Assembly (NCBI GenBank): GCA_963742725.1
Contig: CAVUMX010000001.1
Coordinates: 2,294,001 to 2,358,000, forward strand
Source of the DNA: CAVVAL01 sp963742725
GTDB lineage: Bacteria > Actinomycetota > Actinomycetes > Mycobacteriales > Cryptosporangiaceae
Reading direction: 5' to 3'
DNA: 64,000 bases
The position numbers and the translations under genes are program-made. Within the stretch, counting starts at the first letter, position 1. The number at the start of each line of letters is the position of its first letter. The notes under the pieces are model-generated. The model saw only the letters and a program-made list of their open reading frames with translations, searched no databases and had not been told where the DNA came from. Of the stretch, positions 57,613 to 64,000 are shown piece after piece.

Positions 57613-60594
57613 GTGTACTTAGCGCGCTTATTGGCGGCCGGGACGGCGCTGGCCCTGGCCCTCCCCGCGGCGGCCGTGGCGAGCGTCGACTCGACGGACG
57701 GCAGCCCGGACGGCGCGGCCGGCGACGGGACGTACGTCGTCCAGCTCGCCGAGGAGCCGGTCGCGACCTACCAGGGTTCGATATCCGGGCTCCTCTCGAC
57801 CAGACCCGCCGCCGGAGCGCGGATCGACCGGACCAACGCCGACGTGCAGAGATACGTCAGGCACCTCGACGGCCGGCGGAACGCCGTCCTCGCCCGGGTC
57901 AAGGGCGCGAAGAAGCTCTACGACTACAACTTCACGTTCACCGGGTTCGCCGCCGAGCTGACCGGCAAGCAGGCCGCGACGCTGGTCGCCACCCCCGGCG
58001 TCGTCTCGGTCACCAAGGACGAGATTCGCAAGCTCGACACGACCACCACACCCGACATGCTCGGCCTCACCGGCGCCGACGGTGTGTGGCAGAAGCAGCA
58101 CGGCGGCGTCGACAAGGCCGGCCAGAACGTCATCGTCGGCATCGTCGACTCCGGGCTCTGGCCCGAGAACGGCAGCTTCGCCAAGCTCCCGCCGTCCTGG
58201 AGCGACACCACGACGAGGAAGCGCTTCAAGGGCGTGTGCGACGCCGGCCTGGAAGCCCCCTCGTTCACCTGCAACAACAAGGTCATCGGCGGGCGGTACT
58301 TCGTCAAGGGCATCGGCCCCGACAACGTGATCCGCCGCGAGTACCTGTCGCCGCGCGGCTGGCAGTCGCACGGCTCGCACACGGCCTCCACCGCCGCCGG
58401 CAACGCGGGCGTCCCGGCCACGGTCGACGGCGCCGATCTCGGCAAGGTCTCGGGCATGGCGCCGGCCGCGAAGATCGCCGTCTACAAGGTCTGCTGGGCG
58501 ACCGCCGAGGACGGCAGCGGCGGATGCAGCACGACGGACAGCGTCGCGGCGATCGACGCCGCCGTCGCCGACGGGGTCGACGTCCTCAACTACTCGATCA
58601 GCGGATCGCGCGTGTCCAGTGTGGACCCGGTAGAGCTGGCCTTCTTCCGCGCGGCCCAGGCCGGTGTGTTCGTCGCCGTCTCGGCGGGCAACAACGGGCC
58701 GGGCGCCAACACGGTCGCCCACAACGACCCGTGGGTCACCACGGTCGCCGCCAGTACGCACGACCGCGGCGCCACGGCCAAGGTCACGCTCGGCAGCGGC
58801 GACACGCACAGCGGCGTCGGCGTCGGGAACGCTGTCCCGTCCGCCCCGCTCGTGCTGTCCACGGCCGTCGGGAAGGACGGAGCGAGCCCGACGGACGTCC
58901 GGCTGTGCGTCCCCGGCTCGCTCGATCCGGTCAAGGTCGCCGGCAAGATCGTGAGCTGCGACCGTGGGGTCAACGCGAGGAACGAGAAGAGCATGGTCGT
59001 CCGGGATGCGGGCGGCGTCGGCATGGTGCTCGTCAACACCAGCCCGAACTCGGTCAACGCCGACCTGCACTACGTGCCGACAGTCCACCTCGACAACGTG
59101 GCCGGCGCCAAGGTGAGGACGTACGCCGGCAGCGCGGGCGCCACCGCCTCGCTCGGCCAGGGCGTGATCATGACCGGTGCCCCGGCGCCGAAGGTCGCGT
59201 CGTTCTCCTCGCGCGGGCCGGCGCTGGCCGGCGCCGGCGACCTCATGAAGCCCGACATCATGGCGCCCGGCGTCGACGTCCTCGCGGCTGTCTCGCCGCA
59301 GGAGGGCAAGGGTCGGAGCTGGGACCTGCTCTCCGGGACGTCCATGGCGGCACCGCACATCGCCGGGCTGGCCGCGCTGGTCATCGGCAAGCACCCGAAC
59401 TGGTCGCCGATGGCGGTCAAGTCCGCCCTGATGACCACCACCACTACCCGCGACAACCAGAGCCAGCCGATCACGCTCGACACCGGCGGCTTCGCCGGCC
59501 CGCGCGAGTACGGCGCCGGCCAGGTCGTGCCGTCCCGGTCGTTCCTGCCGGGCCTGGTCTACGACAGCGCGCCGAAGGACTGGATCCGGTACCTCTGCGG
59601 CACCGGCGAACGGCCGGCGTCCGGGCAGGACTGCACCAGCGCCGGCGGCGCCATCGACCCGAGCAACCTGAACGGCCCGTCGATCGCAGTCGGTGCGCTC
59701 CCCGGAGTGCAAACCATCACCCGGACGGTCACCAGCGTGGCGTCCAAGAAGCAGACCTACGTGGTCGACGTCGACGAGCCGGCCGGCGTCGAGGTGACGG
59801 TCAGCCCGTCCCGGTTCACGATCGAGCCGGGCAAGAAGCGCACGTTCACGGTCGTGATCCGGCGCATCTCCGCCGCGTTCGACGAGTACGCGTACGGCTC
59901 GATCACCTGGAGCGACGGCAAGCACAAGGTGCGGTCGCCGCTGGCGGTGCGTCCGGTCGCGCTCGCGGCGCCCGACGAGGTCGTCGGCACGGGCACGAGC
60001 GGGTCCCTGTCCATCCCGGTCACGCCCGGCTACGCGGGCACGCTCAAGGCGTCGCTGACGGGGCTGGTGCCGTCCACGGTGTCGAAAGCCGTCCTGAAGG
60101 ACCCGACGGGCCGGCAGTTCCCGGTCAGCGACCCGGACACCAGCGACCACGCCGCCAAGTTCACCGTCAACGTGCCGGCCGGCCGCACGCTCGCCCGGTT
60201 CGCCACCTTCGACGCGGACTACCCGGCCGGCACCGACCTCGACGTCTACGTCTACCGGGGCGACACCGACGACCTCGTCGCGGACAGCTCCGGCGGTACG
60301 GCCGAGGAGACCGTCGACGTCGACGACCCCAGCGCCGGCACCTACGACGTGTACGTGAACCTCTACGCCAGTACCGGGCCCGTCGACGCCAGGCTCAACA
60401 ACTGGTCGCTCGGCAGCACCGCGTCCGGCAACGCGACGGTCACGCCGGACTCCCAGTCCGTCACGAGCGGGCGCCCGGCCACCGTCGCCGTCACCTGGAC
60501 CGGCCTCGACAGCGGCCAGCTCTGGCTCGGCCGGGTCGCCCACAGCGACGGCGGCACAGCCAGCGGATCCACCCTGGTCCGTATCAACTCCTGA
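57613..60594 (+). CDS. Secreted subtilase (S8) with PA and C-terminal beta domains
   Basis: Encodes 993 residues from GTG 57613. Sec signal 1-25; inhibitor-I9 propeptide about 40-138. The catalytic domain has Asp179 (IVDSGLWPE), His253 (QSHGSHTAS) and Ser577 (SGTSMAAPH), with oxyanion Asn in SAGNNGP near 360. A protease-associated insert lies around 420-520. Fibronectin-like and P-domain-like beta regions follow (VSPSRFTIEPGKKRTFTVVI, YPAGTDLDVYVYRG). The architecture resembles plant-type subtilases. TTA codons occur at codons 3 and 6. Confidence 0.92.
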   Translation: MYLARLLAAGTALALALPAAAVASVDSTDGSPDGAAGDGTYVVQLAEEPVATYQGSISGLLSTRPAAGARIDRTNADVQRYVRHLDGRRNAVLARVKGAKKLYDYNFTFTGFAAELTGKQAATLVATPGVVSVTKDEIRKLDTTTTPDMLGLTGADGVWQKQHGGVDKAGQNVIVGIVDSGLWPENGSFAKLPPSWSDTTTRKRFKGVCDAGLEAPSFTCNNKVIGGRYFVKGIGPDNVIRREYLSPRGWQSHGSHTASTAAGNAGVPATVDGADLGKVSGMAPAAKIAVYKVCWATAEDGSGGCSTTDSVAAIDAAVADGVDVLNYSISGSRVSSVDPVELAFFRAAQAGVFVAVSAGNNGPGANTVAHNDPWVTTVAASTHDRGATAKVTLGSGDTHSGVGVGNAVPSAPLVLSTAVGKDGASPTDVRLCVPGSLDPVKVAGKIVSCDRGVNARNEKSMVVRDAGGVGMVLVNTSPNSVNADLHYVPTVHLDNVAGAKVRTYAGSAGATASLGQGVIMTGAPAPKVASFSSRGPALAGAGDLMKPDIMAPGVDVLAAVSPQEGKGRSWDLLSGTSMAAPHIAGLAALVIGKHPNWSPMAVKSALMTTTTTRDNQSQPITLDTGGFAGPREYGAGQVVPSRSFLPGLVYDSAPKDWIRYLCGTGERPASGQDCTSAGGAIDPSNLNGPSIAVGALPGVQTITRTVTSVASKKQTYVVDVDEPAGVEVTVSPSRFTIEPGKKRTFTVVIRRISAAFDEYAYGSITWSDGKHKVRSPLAVRPVALAAPDEVVGTGTSGSLSIPVTPGYAGTLKASLTGLVPSTVSKAVLKDPTGRQFPVSDPDTSDHAAKFTVNVPAGRTLARFATFDADYPAGTDLDVYVYRGDTDDLVADSSGGTAEETVDVDDPSAGTYDVYVNLYASTGPVDARLNNWSLGSTASGNATVTPDSQSVTSGRPATVAVTWTGLDSGQLWLGRVAHSDGGTASGSTLVRINS

Positions 60595-60614
60595 TCACCA
60601 CTACGATGAGCGAC

Positions 60615-60636
60615 GCGGGCCAGGCCTCTGGCCCGC
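60615..60636 (+). terminator. Short hairpin after the subtilase gene
   Basis: GCGGGCCAG (60615-60623) pairs perfectly with CTGGCCCGC (60628-60636) around GCCT, 20 bp after the subtilase stop and directly before the TPP riboswitch. Probably the subtilase terminator. Confidence 0.65.
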
Positions 60637-60726
60637 CGGGGAGCTCGGGACAGCCGGGCTGAGAGGGTGACCGAGAGGCGCCACCGACCCGTCGAACCCA
60701 CTGGGTAATGCCAGCGGAGGGAAGGT
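60637..60726 (+). promoter_or_regulatory. TPP (THI-box) riboswitch
   Basis: Contains the conserved thi-box landmarks in order: CGGGGAGCTCGGG at the 5' arm, GGGCTGAGAGGGTGACC, GACCCGTCGAACC and CTGGGTAATGCCAGCGGAGGG. The last overlaps the ribosome-binding region of the downstream gene (ATG 60732). Thiamine pyrophosphate binding would therefore block translation initiation, as in other actinobacterial thi boxes. It controls the thiamine ABC operon. Confidence 0.95.
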
Positions 60727-60731
60727 TCTCG

Positions 60732-61781
60732 ATGTATCTCGGGCGCACGCTCGTGGTCGGTCTCATCGCCGCCACGGCCCTCACTGCCTGTAACGGCGAT
60801 GCCGGCGAGAAGAGCGGCGGCAAGACCGTCACGCTGGTCACGCACGAGTCGTTCAACGTCACCAAGGAAGTCCTCGACGGCTTCACGAAGAAGACGGGCA
60901 TCACCGTCAAGGTGCTGCGCAGCGGGGACGCCGGTGCGGCCGTCAACCAGGCGATTCTCAGCAAGGGGAACCCGCAGGGCGACGTGCTGTTCGGGGTGGA
61001 CAACACGTTCCTGTCGCGGGCGCTGAAGGAGCAGATCTTCACGCCGTACAAGGCCACCGGCCTGGAGAAGGTGCCGACCGAGTTCCAGCTCGAACCCGAC
61101 CACAACGTGACGCCCGTCGACTACGGCGACGTGTGCGTCAACTACGACAAGGAGTACTTCGCCGGCAAGAAGCCGCCGGAGACGTACGCCGACCTGACCA
61201 AGCCCGAGTACAAGAACCTGCTCGTCGTGGAGAACGCCGCCACGTCGTCGCCGGGGCTCGCGTTCCTGCTCGGCACGGTCGCCGAGTTCGGCGCGGACGG
61301 CTGGGAGAAGTACTGGCGTGACCTCAAGGCCAACGGCGTCGAGGTCGTCGACGGCTGGGAGCAGGCCTACAACGGCAGCTTCTCCGGCGGCTCGCTGAGC
61401 AAGGGCAAGAAGCCGCTGGTCGTGTCGTACGCGTCCAGCCCGCCGGCCGAGGTCGCGTTCTCCGAGAAGCCGCTGACGGAGGCCCCGACGGGCGTCGCGC
61501 TCGGCACCTGCTTCCGGCAGGTCGAGTTCGCGGGCCTGCTCAAGGGCGCCAAGAACGCCGAGGGCGGCAAGAAGCTGCTGGACTTCCTGCTCGGCGCCGA
61601 GTTCCAGGCGGACGTTCCGATGCAGATGTTCGTCTTCCCGGTCCGCGAGGGGACGACGCTGCCGGCGGTGTTCACGAAGTTCGCCGCGAAGCCCACCGAT
61701 CCGAAGCAGCTCCCCGCCGACGAGATCGCGGCGAACCGGGACGCCTGGATCAAGACGTGGACAAGCACCGTCCTCAAGTAG
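60732..61781 (+). CDS. thiB: Thiamine ABC transporter substrate-binding lipoprotein
   Basis: Encodes 349 residues from ATG 60732, placed by AAGG six bases upstream. Lipobox LTAC puts the lipid on Cys20. The body is a class II periplasmic-binding fold of the TbpA/iron-binding group: LVTHESFNVTKEVLDGF, GDVLFGVDNTFLSRAL and VTPVDYGDVCVNYDKEYF. The TPP riboswitch and the coupled permease/ATPase genes make thiamine (or its phosphates) the ligand. First gene of the operon. Confidence 0.93.
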   Translation: MYLGRTLVVGLIAATALTACNGDAGEKSGGKTVTLVTHESFNVTKEVLDGFTKKTGITVKVLRSGDAGAAVNQAILSKGNPQGDVLFGVDNTFLSRALKEQIFTPYKATGLEKVPTEFQLEPDHNVTPVDYGDVCVNYDKEYFAGKKPPETYADLTKPEYKNLLVVENAATSSPGLAFLLGTVAEFGADGWEKYWRDLKANGVEVVDGWEQAYNGSFSGGSLSKGKKPLVVSYASSPPAEVAFSEKPLTEAPTGVALGTCFRQVEFAGLLKGAKNAEGGKKLLDFLLGAEFQADVPMQMFVFPVREGTTLPAVFTKFAAKPTDPKQLPADEIAANRDAWIKTWTSTVLK

Positions 61782-61788
61782 CCGCGCC

Positions 61789-61952
61789 AGGGCCTGCTTC
61801 ACATGTCCGCTGCCCTACTGCGGCCCGCCCAGACGCCGACCGGACTGCGTTCTCGTCGTCGGCCATGCAACAACGGCATGACCTCCTCCTCGGCCTTGCC
61901 GGACGACGCCTGGACGCGCCTCGCTACGGGCGGGACATATGAAACAGGCCCT
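61789..61952. repeat. 20-bp inverted repeat flanking the thiB-thiP spacer
   Basis: 61789-61808 and 61933-61952 are inverted repeats with 18 of 20 matches, enclosing 124 bp. The right arm contains the thiP start codon (ATATGAAACAGGCC). The left arm lies eight bases after the thiB stop. The spacer shows no gene. It may be an inversion or insertion scar. Confidence 0.6.
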
Positions 61953-63525
61953 CCTCGCAGCGCCGGTCGCGTTCCTGCTGCTGTTCTTCCTGTACCCGGT
62001 CGCCTCGATCGTCCGGCTCGGGTTGGGCGAGGGCGCCGCGTGGGAGGTCCTGAGCGCGCCCGACACCCTGAGCACGCTGTGGTTCACGGTGTGGCAGGCG
62101 GCGGCGTCGACCGTCCTGACGGTCGCCGTCGCCCTGCCAGGCGCCTACGTCTTCGCCCGGTTCGACTTCCCCGGCAAGTCGGTGCTGCGCGCCGCGATCA
62201 CCGTGCCGTTCGTACTGCCCACGGTCGTGGTCGGCGCCGCGTTCCTCGGCCTGTTCGAGGTGGCGGGCCTGGCGCTGGACCGCACCGTCTGGGCGATCCT
62301 CGCCGCCCACGTGTTCTTCAACTACGCGGTCGTCGTACGGACGGTCGGCGGCCTCTGGTCACACCTGGACCCGCGCCAGGAGGAGGCCGCCCAGGTGCTC
62401 GGCGCCAGCCGCTGGCGCGCGTGGCTGGCCGTGACGCTGCCCGCGCTCGCACCGGCCGTCGGCGCCGCCGCGCTGATGGTCTTCCTGTTCACGTTCACGT
62501 CGTTCGGCATCGTCCAGATCCTGGGCGGTCCCGGCTTCGCGACGCTCGAGGTCGAGATCTACCGGCAGACCGCGCAGCTCCTCGACCTACCGGTGGCGGC
62601 GATCCTGTCGCTCCTGCAGTTCACGGTCGTGAGCGTGCTGCTCGGGTTCCACGCCTGGACGCTGCGGCGGCGCGAATCCACGTTGCGGCTGGTCAGTGCC
62701 GTCCACGCGGCGCGGCGGCCGATCGGGGCGGCGCAGTGGACGTTTCTCGGCGCCAACCTGCTCGTGATGGCGCTGCTGCTCGGCGGTCCGCTCGTCGTCC
62801 TGGCCGAACGGTCGTTCGCCACCGCCGACGGGTACGCGCTCACGTTCTACCGCGAGCTGGGCCGCAACGACACCGGCAGTACGCTGTTCGTCCCGCCGTG
62901 GGAGGCCGTGGGCAACTCGCTGGCGTTCGGGGCGGTGGCGACCGTGATCGCCCTGGTGGTCGGTGGGCTGGCGGCCGCGGCGATGACCCGCCGGGCGGGC
63001 CGGTTGGTACGCGGCTTCGACGCCCTGCTGATGCTGCCGCTCGGCACGTCGGCCGTGACGGTCGGATTCGGGTTCCTGGTCGCGCTGGACGAACCGCCGC
63101 TCGACCTACGCCAGTCCGTCCTGCTGGTCCCGCTGGCGCAGGCGCTGGTGGCCGTGCCGTTCGTGGTCCGGACGATCCTGCCTGTCCTGCGGGCCGTCGA
63201 CGAGCGGCTCCGCGAGGCGGCGGCGGTACTCGGGGCTTCGCCGCTGCGGGCGTGGCGCGAGGTCGACCTGCCGATCGTCTGGCGGGCGCTGCTGGTGGCC
63301 GCCGGCTTCGCGTTCGCGGTCTCGTTGGGCGAGTTCGGCGCGACGGTGTTCATCGCCCGTCCGGACACCCCGACCGTCCCCATCGCGATCTTCCGCTTCC
63401 TCGCCCGGCCGGGCGAACTCAACTACGGGCAGGCGATGGCGCTGAGCACGATTCTCATGGTCCTGTGCGCCGGCTCGCTGCTGGCGCTGGAACGGCTGCG
63501 CATCGACCGGTCGGGGGAGTTCTGA
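61939..63525 (+). CDS. thiP: Thiamine ABC transporter permease, fused two-domain type
   Basis: A 528-residue permease with twelve or so hydrophobic helices in two homologous halves, as in ThiP. Each half has its EAA loop: EEAAQVLGASRWRAWLAVTL and EAAAVLGASPLRAWREVDLP. The start ATG 61939 lies in an inverted-repeat arm, with the TATG context. It is followed by the ATPase gene with a one-base TGATG overlap. Confidence 0.93.
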   Translation: MKQALLAAPVAFLLLFFLYPVASIVRLGLGEGAAWEVLSAPDTLSTLWFTVWQAAASTVLTVAVALPGAYVFARFDFPGKSVLRAAITVPFVLPTVVVGAAFLGLFEVAGLALDRTVWAILAAHVFFNYAVVVRTVGGLWSHLDPRQEEAAQVLGASRWRAWLAVTLPALAPAVGAAALMVFLFTFTSFGIVQILGGPGFATLEVEIYRQTAQLLDLPVAAILSLLQFTVVSVLLGFHAWTLRRRESTLRLVSAVHAARRPIGAAQWTFLGANLLVMALLLGGPLVVLAERSFATADGYALTFYRELGRNDTGSTLFVPPWEAVGNSLAFGAVATVIALVVGGLAAAAMTRRAGRLVRGFDALLMLPLGTSAVTVGFGFLVALDEPPLDLRQSVLLVPLAQALVAVPFVVRTILPVLRAVDERLREAAAVLGASPLRAWREVDLPIVWRALLVAAGFAFAVSLGEFGATVFIARPDTPTVPIAIFRFLARPGELNYGQAMALSTILMVLCAGSLLALERLRIDRSGEF

Positions 63526-64000
63526 TGCTGACGCTGGACGGGGTGGGGGTGCGGTTCGGGGCACATGTGGCGCTGGAACGCATCGCACTGGAGGTGGCAC
63601 CGCACGAGATCGTCACCATCCTCGGGCCCAGCGGGAGCGGCAAGAGCACGCTGCTGCGGGTCGTGGCCGGGCTCCAGCCGAGCGAAGGACGGGTGATCCT
63701 CGACGGCGTGGACGTGTCCGGGGTACCGCCGCACAAGCGCGGGGTCGGGCTCATGTTCCAGGACCACGCGCTGTTCCCGCAGCGCGACGTGGCCGGGAAC
63801 GTAGCGTTCGGACTCCGGATGGCCCGCCGGCACGACCCCGCACGCGTCGCCGAGATGTTGGAGCTGGTCGGGCTGCCCGGGGCTGGCGCGCGGACGGTGG
63901 CGACGCTGTCGGGTGGCGAGCAGCAGCGGGTGGCGTTGGCTCGCGCGCTGGCGCCGTCGCCGCGCGTCCTCATGCTGGACGAGCCCCTGGGCCAACTCGA
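63525..64000 (+). CDS. thiQ: Thiamine ABC transporter ATPase, cut by the window end
   Basis: The first 158 codons of an ABC ATPase. Walker A GPSGSGKST, Q-loop LMFQDHALFPQ, signature LSGGEQQRVALARAL and Walker B RVLMLDEPLG are all present, and the window ends just after the D-loop start (GQL). The start ATG overlaps the thiP stop. It energises thiamine import with ThiB and ThiP. The C-terminal part is outside the window. Confidence 0.92.
   Translation, partial: MLTLDGVGVRFGAHVALERIALEVAPHEIVTILGPSGSGKSTLLRVVAGLQPSEGRVILDGVDVSGVPPHKRGVGLMFQDHALFPQRDVAGNVAFGLRMARRHDPARVAEMLELVGLPGAGARTVATLSGGEQQRVALARALAPSPRVLMLDEPLGQL

Noticed and set aside
57628..60543. A 971-residue antisense frame to the subtilase
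   Set aside because: Its composition (Val, Gly, Arg, Asp rich, no domains) is that of an antisense shadow in high-GC DNA.
36770..61950. Shared GCCTGCTTCAC-like words near 36750 and 61791 as IS ends
   Set aside because: The first encodes VKQAL within the sigma factor; the match is short and without target-site duplication.

Overview
The window is high-GC actinobacterial DNA. GTG and TTG starts are common, genes are often translationally coupled by GTGA/ATGA overlaps, TTA codons look rare, and many products are secreted hydrolases (a GH46 chitosanase, a streptogrisin, a three-domain trypsin, a large subtilase). This suits a mycelial soil actinomycete such as a member of the Micromonosporales. 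The genus cannot be fixed from sequence alone. No CRISPR array, intact insertion sequence, prophage or rRNA was seen.

Layout. 1-9.7 kb: the start of an unknown gene, a small secreted protein, then a tightly coupled minus-strand operon of seven genes (TetR, TIGR03084-type protein, AtuA-like protein, acyl-CoA dehydrogenase, carboxyltransferase, biotin carboxylase/BCCP, acyl-CoA dehydrogenase). It resembles acyclic-terpene or branched acyl-CoA catabolism and carries a clear operator/promoter before tetR. 9.8-12.4 kb: a lipoprotein, a chitosanase under an AGGAAAGTTTCCT palindrome, and a secreted Ca-binding repeat protein. 12.4-18.2 kb: a MoxR ATPase coupled to a VWA metallopeptidase with a duplicated, half-dead peptidase domain, and a GlcD-type FAD/Fe-S dehydrogenase. 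18.2-25.1 kb: a GDSL hydrolase, a TetR/MMPL exporter pair, a radical-SAM-like protein with an unusual CxxCxxC motif coupled to a small OmdA-like protein, and an MFS exporter.

25.2-41 kb is a gene-decay zone beginning beside tRNA-Ser(TGA). It holds remnants of a GNAT, an alcohol dehydrogenase, an SDR, a sugar ABC permease and a fused histidine-kinase/response-regulator scar, plus an HD protein with an apparent internal deletion. These lie among intact genes: a triple trypsin, a LuxR/AAA regulator, cupin, VOC and membrane proteins, an ArsR/SRPBCC detoxification-type pair, an ECF sigma factor coupled to an epimerase, and a methyltransferase.

41-57.4 kb: a streptogrisin, a GH15 trehalase/glucoamylase, a secreted alpha/beta hydrolase, a CHRD protein, a drug exporter with TetR, LacI and DeoR regulators, a PPOX protein divergent from a flavohaemoglobin, and PaaN. 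57.6-64 kb: a 993-aa subtilase with two TTA codons in its first six codons, then a TPP riboswitch ahead of the thiamine ABC transporter genes (thiB, thiP, thiQ; the last is cut by the window end). Long perfect hairpins sit between several convergent gene pairs and probably act as shared terminators.
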